DNA of 64,000 bases from Mailhella massiliensis (GTDB lineage Bacteria > Desulfobacterota > Desulfovibrionia > Desulfovibrionales > Desulfovibrionaceae). The position numbers and the translations under genes are program-made. This document shows positions 34,701 to 43,999 of this stretch, piece after piece. Under the pieces are notes generated by a model. It saw nothing but the letters and a program-made list of their open reading frames with translations, was not told where the DNA came from and ran no database searches. The DNA is taken from NCBI RefSeq assembly GCF_900155525.1, contig NZ_LT706951.1, positions 805,534-869,533 on the forward strand, read 5' to 3'. Positions within the stretch are counted from its first letter, which is position 1. Every line of letters begins with the position of its first letter.

Positions 34701-35196
34701 GAACGCCGGCCCCCTCCGTGAGGTTCAGCAGCACAGGTTCGTTGCATACGGGCGTGCGCTTCCAGCCGAGCACGCGGGGCTTGCCGTTCTCATCCTCTTC
34801 CGAGTGTACGGCATGGTACTGCCCCCAGGCCGCACGCACCCGGAGGCGTTCTTCCGCCCCGTCCACCAGAAAGGTGAACCCGGCCGAGGAGGGAAGCAGG
34901 CTGTCCACCAGCGAGGCTTCCTTCTCCGTGCTGCCGTCCGCGCCTTCCGGCCCGGCCATGACAAAGCTTTCCATTTCAAGCCCGGCCTCGTCCTCCCTGT
35001 CGGGGGCGGCATCCTCCGCCCGCCCGGGCACGACATCCGGCTTACCGCCGGGGGCCAGCGCACCCACAAGGTACAGGTCGGGCAGGCGCAGTTCCCGGGA
35101 GGAAAGTTCCTCCTCCGGCCCGCCCACAGGGCCGAGCATGTCCCGCCTGATAAGGCGTATGAGTTCCTCGCGCAGGGCATAGGGCGTAACGGACAT
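31717..35196 (-). CDS. drmA: DISARM helicase DrmA
   Basis: This 1159-aa SF2 helicase is the motor of DISARM. Walker A is WFSTGGGKTEAY (about residue 474), the DEXH box is VIQDELHLISGPLG (about residue 724), motif III-like ASTATIRR follows, and motif VI is ASSRIGRSG. A zinc-binding CPWCGAP and CPFTRRK pair lies between the helicase lobes. The ATG at 35196 follows TTGAGGAG and lies 10 bases after the drmMI stop. The length is within the usual range for DrmA. Confidence 0.94.
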   Translation of the reverse strand: MSVTPYALREELIRLIRRDMLGPVGGPEEELSSRELRLPDLYLVGALAPGGKPDVVPGRAEDAAPDREDEAGLEMESFVMAGPEGADGSTEKEASLVDSLLPSSAGFTFLVDGAEERLRVRAAWGQYHAVHSEEDENGKPRVLGWKRTPVCNEPVLLNLTEGAGVLPLPEDEDIVLSFHIRRRGGLWYVSLFIVNMRRGRRDRTGKKWIFQVELAVDSWEGAGRPIFRQRPLSVGDLSLLDPGEKREMEDLALRYRHCGVFGKGRGCAISAEREPGDPADVARRLSLDFLPVTTVPGQSPRTEEDDPLLKDIVLDMHTLSVMDGELLLANLSRIAAAYAAWAAGLQLSEKDAVHEAAAKRAKEAALRALERLKEGIAVLRGNDDALRAFRFANSAMCSQRVHSILAARVRGGQYTAAQKKNLLHELNVPKNRSWRLFQLAFLLLNIAPLTDPLHKDRSSEGYGAVADLLWFSTGGGKTEAYLGLTAYTLAIRRLQGDLGGLDAGHGVAVFMRYTLRLLTLQQFQRASALMCACEELRRRDVKTWGEEPFRLGLWVGAHSTPNTLDGAERSLGEQFQHSGDSTPLQLNTCPWCGAPITKNNVHVFQGVRQSGRCVTYCGDSSGTCPFTRRKSPEEGLPVMLVDEEIYRRPPSFLISTVDKFAQMPWKGEVEMLFGRVEGLCPRHGFVSPEVEEKVGVVHQKHEAAPEAPIREHPWLRPPDLVIQDELHLISGPLGSMVALYENAVDSLCEWKMGDTVVRPKVIASTATIRRAEEQIRRLFNRRVEVFPPPGIDSRDNFFSLERPVSEAFPGRSYLGLCAIGHRMPPVSVRLYATVMAAAQKLFNEYGEAADPWMTTMGYFNSVRELAGMRRLVGDVVRGRLADKNQRGLAQRRIYKVEELTSRQSSRNIPRILEQLSNRFQAPVQNLPLDMRPYDVVLATNMISVGMDIERLGLMVVHGQPKTTSEYIQASSRIGRSGAAPGLVLMLYNWARPRDMSHFEDFYSYHEAFQRHVEALSVTPFAGRALDRGLAGVLVSLVRLMDVPMNANASPISLPDDETLLTRAMERLLQRVSDVSQSSEVVAQVRAMLEKKRDVWLERARKARNHTSGLSYRPMSSAAGLLVGDEDPANAFYCPSSMRDVESTVNLCLDLSEAGLSVEK

Positions 35197-35206
35197 GGCG
35201 TTCTCC

Positions 35207-38200
35207 TCAAATCAGGCTGCCCTGCCGGGCAGGGGCGCGCCTGGTACGTTTTTTTCCGGTCTTTTCCGCGGGTGCGGCGGCCTGTTCCTTTTCAAAGCGC
35301 TCCTTATTGAGCAGGGTAAGGCGCCTCAGCACTTCCAGGCGCACCGGTTCGGCAATGGTGCGGCGCACGTTGTCATTGTCCGGGAGATAGCCGACCTCCC
35401 GGAAATCGTGGCTCATGTCGAGGTTGCTCCAACCGTAGGCCGCGGCCGCGGCCTTGTCCAGCTCCTCATGCAGCCTGCGCAGCTCTGCCGCGCCGGGCAG
35501 GGAGCTTTCCGGGTTGTGCAGGTGATTGTAAAGCGCGGTAAGGCCCATGCCCTCCCTTTTCATCACCTGCGCGCGCAGGCCGTGCAGCTCCTCGGCCACC
35601 GTGCGGACAGGCCCGAGCAGAGACGCTTCCGGCCGGGGGAAGGTATCGAAGGCGCTGGAAGGAGTATAACGCAGATCCGATCGCATGGTGGAACACATCT
35701 TGCGCGCCCAGGCATGGTGGAAGGAGGTCTGCAGCAGGCCGAACAAGGCATAATCGTCGGAAGCAAACACAAATAACGCATGGGACATTACATATCTGTT
35801 TGGAACAAAACAGAACATACCGTATTTTGAAACACCACTAATAACGATCACTTCATTTATTGTATTAAGAGGCTTCCATCCCTGGGAATGCTTTTCAAAG
35901 GCGTCGCCCCTGCCGAGGGCATGGTAAAGGGCTGAGGAACGTTCTGCAAACAGCCACCATTGTTCTCGGCGCTGCTTTCGCTTATTTTCAGCCCGTATAG
36001 GCCGGACAAGTTCCTGAATCTGTTGAAACGGCAGGCGGTAGGAAGAGGCCCTTTCCTCCTCCCAGTCAAAAAAATTAATGACCCAGCGGGAAGGCCTCTG
36101 CTCCGGGTCGGAGGTCACGTCCGCACCGACAAGGTAGGGGAAGAGCACCTCCCTGTTGGCGGCATCGGCCTCCATCCACTGCCGGGCCTGCTCCTCCGTG
36201 GTCAGAAAGCCTTCTCCCAGAATGATGCTTCCTTGGAAGGCTATCCCCGCATTCTCCTTGAGCGGCTTAGCCTCCCATTCCTCCTGCCCTGCCTTGAGGA
36301 AGGAGGAAATAGCCTCCACCGGCACATCGCCGAGCAGCACGCTCCCGGCGTATTCTTCCCCGCCCGGACGGCGCAGAATGATCTGGCTGGTGGTCACCGT
36401 GGCGTTGCCCTCCCACGGCACGTCCGGCCAGGCCGCGCGTATGGCACAGCCTTCCCTCTCCAGCTGGAGCAGCCCCACCTCCCGGGTATCGCCCTGCGCA
36501 ATGGTGTTGGTGGCAATCAGGCCGAAATCCCCGCCCCGGCGCACAAGGCGCGAGGCCCGCAGGAAAAAGTAGGCCGCAAGGTCGGCCTGCCCGCGCACGC
36601 CGCTGCCGATGATGTTGACAAGGTACTCCCTGTAAAAATTCCCCAGATCTTCGCGCATGAGCTGGCTGCCCTTGAAGGGCGGGTTGCCCACAAGCACGTC
36701 GAAGCCGGGGTTTTCGCCTTCAAAAATTTCCGGAAATTCCAGCGCCCAGTGGAAGGGCCGGGTAAAGCCGGGGGTGGCGTCCCCGTCGTTCCCCTGCACC
36801 AGCCTGCGCCGCCGCGCCTCCACCCACGCTTCCAGCGCTTCGGGCTGCGTGGAAAAATGCGGATCAAGCAGCTCTTCCATAAGCTTTTCCCGGCTGTCCA
36901 GACTCAGCGCCCCTCTGGCCGCCACGGTGGCCATGACAAGGGCGTCGGCACGCAGGCGCAGCTTGTGCGTGGCGGCCTCGGCCTTGTCCAGCAGGGCCGC
37001 CTTGCGCTCCACGTTCAGAATGCTGTCGGAACGGAGCACTTCCAGCCCCCTGCGGGATTCCAGCGCCTCGTTGACGGCGTTCTGCATATCGGCAAAGCCG
37101 AAAAGGTACTGCTGCGTTTCCCCCCGGTTCAGGCTGAATTCCTTAATCTCTTCCATGGAGCTTATGCCCATGAGGGCGTCGCCCGTTCTCAGCGCATGGT
37201 CCAGAAAGGTGAAGGGCCTGTTCTTCCACATGGTGGTCAGCCAGAGGGAAAGCTTGGCCATTTCCACGGCCATGGGGTTGTTGTCCACGCCGTAAAGGCA
37301 GTTGTCCGCCACAAGGCGGCGCGCCAGAAAAAGTCGCTCTTCGGCATCGGCGGGCACGTCCCGGCCGGGGGCGCCCTTCTCCCACGCCTCCGTCAGCCGT
37401 TCTGCAAGGTAGCGGCACACCTGCACGAGAAACGCGCCGGAACCCATGGTCATGTCGCACACCCTGAGGGCAAGGATGCTTTCAGCATCCTTCAGCTTCC
37501 ATTCCGCGCGGGGCAGGCCCTGCGCCGGGCCTTCGTACACATGGGGTTCCAGCGTGGCGGCCACAAGGCTTTCCGTAATGGGGCGCGGCGTGTAGTGCGT
37601 GCCGGTATCCCTGCGCTGGGAACCGGCGGTCACATACAGCCCGCCTTCCGGCACAACGAGGGGCCGCTCGAAACCATCCTCCCGCAGAAGGCCGAGAAAG
37701 GGCAGAATGCGATTTTCCAGCGCCTCGTCGCCGTTCAACACGCGGCGAAGCAGCGCCTTTTTCCGCTCCATGCGCTGCTCATCCGGGGCGCGGCTTCTTC
37801 CGCGCCCTTCCCCGGCCAGGGCGCTTTTCACTTTGGCCGCCGTAAGGCCCGTAATGTTCGCCATGGCGGAGAAAAAGGCCTCCTCCCCTTCGGCGCTGAG
37901 CCGTTCCGCCTCCTCAAGGGGCAGCCAGGGTTCGGCCGCCTTCTTATCGTACTTCAGCCCCAGCAGCACCTGCGGCGCGCGGCGGGCCGTTCTGTCCAGC
38001 AGGCCCTCGTACACATGGCCTATCTGTTCCACGTCCAGCGCGCGGAAGGAAAGCCTCACGGCCTCATCCACGCCCGTGGTCGCCCTGTCGCGCAGAAAGA
38101 GCACCGATTCGAGCATGTGCAGGATAACCTTGTTGTCCACGGCAAGGGGCCGCGCCTCCACCCTCTTCCACGAGGAGCCTTCCGCCCTGCCTTCCAGGAA

Positions 38201-39331
38201 GGGATAGGCGTCGGGGTCGAACAGCGAACCGCCGTAGGCTTGCAGGCGCAGACGGTCGTGGGTAACGCCGCCGTACACCGCGCGGAAAAGGGCCAGAAGC
38301 CGCACCCAGGCATCGTGCCTTGCGGTGAGCAGCTCTTCCCCGAAGCGGTCCGCCTCTTCCCGCAGGGATTCATACAGGGTGGAGGCCGCATAGGCGCTGT
38401 CGTACACCTCATCGCCAAGGAGCATCAGGCCACGCTCTTCCGCAGAAAGCAGAAACACCAGCCGCATCATCACCGTAAGCGCCGCGTCGTACAAACGCCC
38501 GGGAGCTATGTGCCCCACAAGCGCGCCCCCGTTCGCACGGTCCAGCGCATCGAGCGCACGCAGAAATTCCGTCATGGCCCCGCGTACCTGAAGGCCCAGC
38601 TTGTCGGTCACTTCCTGCTGCTTCTCCGCGCTCTGCTCCATCAGGCGGGTAAGGCTTTCCTCCTCCTTCAGGGAAAAGAAGCGTTGCTTGCACAAAAGCG
38701 TGACAAAGGCACGCAGCGTGATGCGCTCTTCCAGCCACAGGCCCGCATCCCAGGTAATGTAGGACGTAGTCCTGTTTTTTGCGGCATACACCAGCGTGTA
38801 TTTCTCCTCCCCGCAGGCCAGGCCGAGGGGCACGCCGCTCGCCCGGCACAGTTCAGCCATGCGCCTTGCCGGGCTCCACGGACAGCCGGAACCGGAAAGC
38901 GCCCTCTCCGGGTCCTTTCCCGGAGCATGGGCAACAAGCAGCACGGGCTTTTTCTCCGCCTCGTCGCAGCATGGCTCCTCATCCAGAGAAAACGAACCCT
39001 CCGCAGGCGGCGCAAGCACATAATCCGGCCGCAGCTCTTCCTGAAATTCCGGCAGAAAAAGGCGTATGTCCCCGTATTCCGAGGCAGGCCGGAGCACTTC
39101 CTCATCGTACCCCAGCACCTCGGCAAGCACAAAATGCATGAAGGCGCGCGCGGCAGCCTCCGTCCCCGCCTGCGCTTTTTCCTCCCAGGCAAGGCGCAGG
39201 CGCGTTGCAAGGCCGTCCTCAAGCGCGTCCAGCCCGTGCGGCAGCTTTTCATTCAGCACGGGCAGCGTAAGAAAGGGGCCGGAAACATCAATAAGCGAAA
39301 GCCATTCCTTATGTTCGGCAACGTTGGGCAT
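35207..39331 (-). CDS. drmMI: DISARM class 1 adenine methyltransferase DrmMI
   Basis: This 1374-aa Eco57I/BREX-PglX-like N6-adenine DNA methyltransferase marks host DNA. Motif I is DMTMGSGAFLVQV (about residue 630) and motif IV is VLVGNPPFKG (about residue 880). The target-recognition half follows to the C-terminus, with a basic tail. Presence of an adenine methylase and the DrmD helicase defines class 1 DISARM; class 2 uses a cytosine methylase. The start at 39331 overlaps the drmD stop (TGATG); an upstream ATG is less likely. Part of the C-terminal third (35770-36080) is locally AT-richer. Confidence 0.92.
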   Translation of the reverse strand: MPNVAEHKEWLSLIDVSGPFLTLPVLNEKLPHGLDALEDGLATRLRLAWEEKAQAGTEAAARAFMHFVLAEVLGYDEEVLRPASEYGDIRLFLPEFQEELRPDYVLAPPAEGSFSLDEEPCCDEAEKKPVLLVAHAPGKDPERALSGSGCPWSPARRMAELCRASGVPLGLACGEEKYTLVYAAKNRTTSYITWDAGLWLEERITLRAFVTLLCKQRFFSLKEEESLTRLMEQSAEKQQEVTDKLGLQVRGAMTEFLRALDALDRANGGALVGHIAPGRLYDAALTVMMRLVFLLSAEERGLMLLGDEVYDSAYAASTLYESLREEADRFGEELLTARHDAWVRLLALFRAVYGGVTHDRLRLQAYGGSLFDPDAYPFLEGRAEGSSWKRVEARPLAVDNKVILHMLESVLFLRDRATTGVDEAVRLSFRALDVEQIGHVYEGLLDRTARRAPQVLLGLKYDKKAAEPWLPLEEAERLSAEGEEAFFSAMANITGLTAAKVKSALAGEGRGRSRAPDEQRMERKKALLRRVLNGDEALENRILPFLGLLREDGFERPLVVPEGGLYVTAGSQRRDTGTHYTPRPITESLVAATLEPHVYEGPAQGLPRAEWKLKDAESILALRVCDMTMGSGAFLVQVCRYLAERLTEAWEKGAPGRDVPADAEERLFLARRLVADNCLYGVDNNPMAVEMAKLSLWLTTMWKNRPFTFLDHALRTGDALMGISSMEEIKEFSLNRGETQQYLFGFADMQNAVNEALESRRGLEVLRSDSILNVERKAALLDKAEAATHKLRLRADALVMATVAARGALSLDSREKLMEELLDPHFSTQPEALEAWVEARRRRLVQGNDGDATPGFTRPFHWALEFPEIFEGENPGFDVLVGNPPFKGSQLMREDLGNFYREYLVNIIGSGVRGQADLAAYFFLRASRLVRRGGDFGLIATNTIAQGDTREVGLLQLEREGCAIRAAWPDVPWEGNATVTTSQIILRRPGGEEYAGSVLLGDVPVEAISSFLKAGQEEWEAKPLKENAGIAFQGSIILGEGFLTTEEQARQWMEADAANREVLFPYLVGADVTSDPEQRPSRWVINFFDWEEERASSYRLPFQQIQELVRPIRAENKRKQRREQWWLFAERSSALYHALGRGDAFEKHSQGWKPLNTINEVIVISGVSKYGMFCFVPNRYVMSHALFVFASDDYALFGLLQTSFHHAWARKMCSTMRSDLRYTPSSAFDTFPRPEASLLGPVRTVAEELHGLRAQVMKREGMGLTALYNHLHNPESSLPGAAELRRLHEELDKAAAAAYGWSNLDMSHDFREVGYLPDNDNVRRTIAEPVRLEVLRRLTLLNKERFEKEQAAAPAEKTGKKRTRRAPARQGSLI

Positions 39332-42300
39332 CAGTGTTCTCCGGCAGTTTGACAGGAGGCGGGAATAAACCAGCATACGGCAAGCGGCAGCAGGTTGGTG
39401 CGCGGCGAACCGTAGCGGGCGTGAAGATGCGCGATTTCCTCATCGCATTCCCGGGGAATGTTCCGCAGTCGGCGCTCCAGCACGGCCACGTCGGCGTTGT
39501 GTGTCTGTTTTTCCTCGGCGTCCAGCAGCGAAAGCCAGCGCGGCGAGGGGGCCTTCAGCTCCTGCAGCTCCGCCCTGATATTCTTTTCCAAATCGCTCAT
39601 CACTGCCCTGATGCGGCCTTCCTCCTCGGCCACACGACTGTCGATGCGGCTTTGCAGCGTCTTCACCCTGTCGCCGAGGCGCGCCTCAAGCGCGGCGTAC
39701 AGCTGTTCCTTCATGGCAGGCCATATGTCGCGCACGGCGTCCTCTTCCTGCACGGCGCGCACGCTCCCGGGCAGGGCCATGGCCGCGTTCCAGAATTTTT
39801 CCAGCTCCTGCACGCCCATGCGGGCAAAACGCCCCTCCCTCATGCGCCCCCCGGCCATGATCATTTCCTCAAGAATGCGCTGATTGGTGCTTCCGCTCAC
39901 AATAATGCGGCCGAGAAGCACCACCACGGGAGCCGACGTAAGCGAGGAAGGCACCTGACGCACGGCGGCCCGGTGCAGGCGGCAGCTCATGGGCGAAGCC
40001 CACAGCTGGGAACGCAGCGTCTGCAGGCTCAGGTTCACCAGGCGGTGATTGAGGTGGGCAAGGACCACGTCGTCCCTGCCGCGGGCAAGGTCGCCGTCGA
40101 ACACTATGGGCCGCGGCTCGTGCGTGTGGGGGTGCGCGTTGCCTTCCCGGCAGAAGCCCCATGCCCCGGTAAGCGCAGGGAGCATGAACGCACTCCCCTC
40201 CGGCAGGCCCTTCACCTTTGCCGGCACAAGCGGCGGCTGACCGGCAAGGCGCAGGGCCACCTCCACCGTATGCCGCACGTTCCCCGGCGTCAGAAGCAGC
40301 TTGTGGCGGGTCTGCTCAAGCTTGTCCCGCACGTCGGCAAGGGCTTTTTTAATATCCCTGTCCACCTTCAGCATACGCTGTGCAGCCCGTGCCTCCCGCG
40401 CAGCCCTCTCCACCTCGGCATCCTGGTCCGCCCGTGCGGGCGCCCTTCCCGCAGCCCCGCCCACGGCAAGCATGGTCTCTTCCACCTGCTTTGCCAGCAC
40501 CGGCCCCACCTTGCCGAGGTCCATGCGTATGTTTTCCACCTTCTGCACCACGCGGAAGAGAAAATCCATGTCCGCCTTCAGCATGGCGGCTCCCTCGCCC
40601 CGGCCGGCTTCTTTGCCGCCTGCGGCGATGAAGTGATAAATGTCCACCTTGGGCGCGCGCTGGCCGTGGCGGTCTATGCGGCCGTTGCGCTGCTCCAGCC
40701 TGCCGGGATTCCAGGGAATTTCATAATGAATAAGGTGGGAACACCAGTTCTGAAGGTTGATGCCTTCGGAGGCCGCATCCGTACCGAGTAGAATGCGCAC
40801 GGCAGCCTGCCCGGGCGAAGCCTGAAACGCGGCCTTGACGGCCTCCCTCTCGTCGGAAGGCGTGGAACCGTTGATGAGGCGGAGCCTCTCCCCGCCGAGC
40901 CCCACCGCGCACAGAAGTTCCGCAAGGTAATTCTGCGTGTCGCGGTATTCCGTAAAAATCACCACCCGCGTATCGTTCCAGCGCCCCTCCGGGCACAGGT
41001 TCTCCTTCAACCAGCGCACGAGCGCCCGGGCCTTGGCGTCGCTGTGCCTTGCCGCCTCGGCCGCCTTCTTCTGCATTTCCAAAAGCAACGTCCATTCCTC
41101 ATCGGCCGCCGTGGCGCCCATGGCCCCGCTGGAAAAAGCCATGGCGTCGCGCTCCATCTCCGCTCCTTCGTCATCGACAAGCTCGTCCATGTCGGGCAGG
41201 CGCATATGCAAAAACGCCGCGTCGGAAACCGCGCCCTTCTTCCTGCCTTCCACATGGGTATCCACCGAAGAGGAAAACGCATACGGCGAAGAAAAGAAGC
41301 GCTTTTTCAAAAGCTTCATCACAAACTGCACGGCCCTTCCCGCAGTAGCGGAAGCGGCGTGCCGGGCGGCGCACAGGGCGCAGTAGCGTTGCAGCAGGCC
41401 GTAAAGCGCAACCTCGCTTCCGCCGTACTCCACTTCCAGCGCCTGCACCCGGCGCGCGGGAAAGCGGGGCCTGCCGAACGCATCCACAATCTCCGTCTTC
41501 ATGCGGCGGACAAGCACCTGGGAAAGCGCGCCCCTGTCCGGGTCCATGCCGCGGACGAAGCGCTGATCGTCAAGAATTTCCAGCAGCGCGGAAAACGATT
41601 CCCGGTAGCCGTTATGGGGCGTGGCGGTCAGAAACATGCGGTGTTCAAAGTGCGGGCTTATGGTGCGTATGGCCTTTGTCCGCAGGGAGGCCTTCACATA
41701 GTTCAGACTTCCGGCAGGGGCGATGTTGTGGGCCTCGTCCACAATAAGCATGTCGTAGCGGCGCGGCCAGCGCTTTTCCCCTTCCGCAGGCAGCGTTTCG
41801 CAAAAACGCTGAAGCACGCGATCCTGCTTCAGATAGTCGATGGAGGTGATGAGCCGCGGAAAATGCGTCCACGGGTTGACGTGTATCCCCCTCTTGCGCC
41901 GCAGAAGAGAAACACTCTCGCTGTTGATGATGCGGAACTCCAGCCCGAACTTGTCGCGCATTTCCTCCTTCCACTGAACCTGAAGGGAGGAAGGGCACAC
42001 CACCAGCACCGTGTTCAGCCGGTTGCGGAGCATCAGCTCCTCCACCACCAGCCCGGCCTCTATGGTCTTGCCGAGGCCCACGTCGTCGGCAAGCAGCAGG
42101 TTCACCCGGGGCATGGTCAATGCCTTCGCCACAGGTTCGAGCTGATAATCCTCCGGTTCTATGCCGCTGCGGAACGGCGCCTGCATGGAGCTGTGGTCCA
42201 TCTGCGAAACCACGCCCCAGCGCACGGCATGAAGAAAGGCGTCCAGGTCATCGGGGGCATCGAACTTCTCCAGCGCAGGGAGCGACGAATGCTCCCGCAC

Positions 42301-42489
42301 CTCCGCGCCCGGTTCCATTTCCCACACCACAAAAAGGCGTTCATCCAGCGAATTTTCATCCAGACAGGCAAGATGAACAAGGTGCTGCACCCCTTCCGCA
42401 TCAAACGCGGCCTGCGGCGAAATGCTTTCCACAAGATAGGGGCGCCCCCGGACAAGAACGGTCTGCCCGACCTGAGGTATGGATTCCAT
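39331..42489 (-). CDS. drmD: DISARM class 1 SNF2-like helicase DrmD
   Basis: This 1052-aa SNF2/HepA-type helicase is the first gene of the operon. The Walker A region is LLADDVGLGKTIEAGLV (about residue 135), the DEAH box is LIVDEAHNIAP (about residue 250), motif III is FLTATPHNGY, and the second lobe has LLGTDAASEGINLQ and QRNGRIDRHGQ. The C-terminal 300 residues are charged and helical. The ATG follows AAGGAG. A promoter candidate and a small hairpin lie just upstream. Confidence 0.92.
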   Translation of the reverse strand: MESIPQVGQTVLVRGRPYLVESISPQAAFDAEGVQHLVHLACLDENSLDERLFVVWEMEPGAEVREHSSLPALEKFDAPDDLDAFLHAVRWGVVSQMDHSSMQAPFRSGIEPEDYQLEPVAKALTMPRVNLLLADDVGLGKTIEAGLVVEELMLRNRLNTVLVVCPSSLQVQWKEEMRDKFGLEFRIINSESVSLLRRKRGIHVNPWTHFPRLITSIDYLKQDRVLQRFCETLPAEGEKRWPRRYDMLIVDEAHNIAPAGSLNYVKASLRTKAIRTISPHFEHRMFLTATPHNGYRESFSALLEILDDQRFVRGMDPDRGALSQVLVRRMKTEIVDAFGRPRFPARRVQALEVEYGGSEVALYGLLQRYCALCAARHAASATAGRAVQFVMKLLKKRFFSSPYAFSSSVDTHVEGRKKGAVSDAAFLHMRLPDMDELVDDEGAEMERDAMAFSSGAMGATAADEEWTLLLEMQKKAAEAARHSDAKARALVRWLKENLCPEGRWNDTRVVIFTEYRDTQNYLAELLCAVGLGGERLRLINGSTPSDEREAVKAAFQASPGQAAVRILLGTDAASEGINLQNWCSHLIHYEIPWNPGRLEQRNGRIDRHGQRAPKVDIYHFIAAGGKEAGRGEGAAMLKADMDFLFRVVQKVENIRMDLGKVGPVLAKQVEETMLAVGGAAGRAPARADQDAEVERAAREARAAQRMLKVDRDIKKALADVRDKLEQTRHKLLLTPGNVRHTVEVALRLAGQPPLVPAKVKGLPEGSAFMLPALTGAWGFCREGNAHPHTHEPRPIVFDGDLARGRDDVVLAHLNHRLVNLSLQTLRSQLWASPMSCRLHRAAVRQVPSSLTSAPVVVLLGRIIVSGSTNQRILEEMIMAGGRMREGRFARMGVQELEKFWNAAMALPGSVRAVQEEDAVRDIWPAMKEQLYAALEARLGDRVKTLQSRIDSRVAEEEGRIRAVMSDLEKNIRAELQELKAPSPRWLSLLDAEEKQTHNADVAVLERRLRNIPRECDEEIAHLHARYGSPRTNLLPLAVCWFIPASCQTAGEH

Positions 42490-42519
42490 GCGACTGCTCC
42501 TTAAACATACATCTCCCCT

Positions 42520-42548
42520 ATAATAGAAAAAAGCCCCTCAGGGAGCAA
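42520..42548 (-). promoter_or_regulatory. Candidate sigma70 promoter of the DISARM operon
   Basis: Read leftwards: -35 TTGCTC (42543-42548), a 17-base spacer, then -10 TATTAT (42520-42525), about 30 bases before the drmD start. The spacer contains a small hairpin (GCTCC-CTGA-GGGGC) followed by six T residues, which may end the transcript of the upstream 430-aa gene. Confidence 0.45.
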
Positions 42549-42643
42549 GAAGCAGCATGGGAAAAAGCTTCCTGAAATACGATTCGCATCCCCAGGAAAA
42601 AATAACTCCGGCCTCATCATGGCACACAGGACATGACCCATAT

Positions 42644-43936
42644 TCAATATTGTATATCGCCATCATATTCTCTTTCAACGGCAATAAGAACCCTCCTTCC
42701 GCTTTCCAATATTTTCTTTATTATTTCTTCAAGAAACTTTGACTGCATGGAATTCGTCCCTATCCATGCATCAGCTACAAGAGCAATAAATTTTGTATTA
42801 TCAAAATATCTTTTGACATTTAAATAAGAAAGAGCCTTTCCTCCTCTCGGGCCATCCAGATCATGGCCGGATAAAAGCCTTTTCCAATAATCCAGGGGAA
42901 TATACATTCCTTTAATAAGAGAAGTATTATCCGGGTCAAACACAATTCTTGGGCAGAATTTGAAAAAAAACGGATTCTCAGAAAGCCTGTAATCATGACC
43001 TGCAGATGAATTTTGCATCCCTGACATGGTTTGCATCATGATATCCATACGTTTTATTTCTTCATCCATCTGTGCATCAGGAAGACGGAAAACATAGTCT
43101 TTTGAGGAACTTTTTTCCATGGCTTTATATTGAACGAATATAAAACTCTTATATTTTTCATGATAATAGATAAGGTCAACACCAAGAAGTTCTTCAAGCG
43201 GCCGCCGGTTGGCAAGGATAACCGTAAGATCTGTCCGCCCATCGGAAAACAGTGCGGAGCCATGAACATAGTCTTTGATTTTTGAAAAGCCGGGCACCAT
43301 ATTTAAATCATGTATAATCATCTCGTCTTCCCTGAGGCGGACCGAAGGAAGACCTTCAAGAAAAGAAACCGGCCCGGTTTGAGGAGAATAATCCCAGCCC
43401 GCAGCCTGCCCCCGGTCAAGCCCGGCTATTTCCAACGACATGAGAAGTGCTTCCTTTTCTTCCGCCAGAACCCGCTTCGCTTTTTCATTAAGACGACGAA
43501 TTCTTTCATTCCGTCGTTCATCAAAACGGAGCAGTCTCCCGCGAAGCTCGGGAATCATTTTCAGAAGTTTCTTCAGAACAAAGGAAAACGCCGCTTCCGT
43601 CAGCAGGCCTCCTTTCAAGAATCGCTTTTCGGCGGCAGAAAGGCTTCTTCGGGGCATCCCTTCCAACAACCTGCGTATGTCTAAAGGTCTCGGCAGTCTG
43701 TATATTTCCGTCATATTAAGACGGCGCAAGCCGGTTCCTGCCCGATGTCCCTTTTTTCCTATGGCTACGGCAATAAGTTGCGTTGTATTTTTCGACGTAA
43801 TCAAACAAACAAGGGGGGATGAACGCTGGTAGGAAAAATCTTCCACCGGTTCGGCAAACTCCGCTTCAAAATTTGCTTCAAAAAGCTGTCGCCTTGCTTC
43901 TGAAAGGCATACGACATATCCTTTTACCTGGTTCAT
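42644..43936 (-). CDS. Unknown 430-aa protein upstream of DISARM, possible QxK nuclease
   Basis: This is not a family I recognise. The middle is strongly basic and helical (residues 95-165, many Arg/Lys/Glu), possibly coiled coil. Residues 232-271 contain DGRTDLTVI and GVDLIYYHEKYKSFIFVQYK, giving an Asp254 ... Gln269-x-Lys271 pattern like the QxK variant of PD-(D/E)XK nucleases. The start MNQVK at 43936 has a GAGG site. It also lies inside the transcript predicted from a near-consensus promoter, whereas the longer start would overlap that promoter. Codon use is AT-richer than the drm genes. By position it may be an extra DISARM partner or an independent defence gene. Confidence 0.6.
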   Translation of the reverse strand: MNQVKGYVVCLSEARRQLFEANFEAEFAEPVEDFSYQRSSPLVCLITSKNTTQLIAVAIGKKGHRAGTGLRRLNMTEIYRLPRPLDIRRLLEGMPRRSLSAAEKRFLKGGLLTEAAFSFVLKKLLKMIPELRGRLLRFDERRNERIRRLNEKAKRVLAEEKEALLMSLEIAGLDRGQAAGWDYSPQTGPVSFLEGLPSVRLREDEMIIHDLNMVPGFSKIKDYVHGSALFSDGRTDLTVILANRRPLEELLGVDLIYYHEKYKSFIFVQYKAMEKSSSKDYVFRLPDAQMDEEIKRMDIMMQTMSGMQNSSAGHDYRLSENPFFFKFCPRIVFDPDNTSLIKGMYIPLDYWKRLLSGHDLDGPRGGKALSYLNVKRYFDNTKFIALVADAWIGTNSMQSKFLEEIIKKILESGRRVLIAVEREYDGDIQY

Positions 43937-43970
43937 ATCAACCTCATAATATATTTTATAAATGGGCATT

Positions 43971-43999
43971 ATTATCAAATAAGTTTTTTATTTTGTCAA
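43971..43999 (-). promoter_or_regulatory. Near-consensus sigma70 promoter for the 430-aa gene
   Basis: Read leftwards: TTGACA (43994-43999), a 17-base AT-rich spacer, then GATAAT (43971-43976). The predicted transcript begins about 43964, 28 bases before the chosen start codon. This is the best-matching promoter in the window. Confidence 0.7.
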
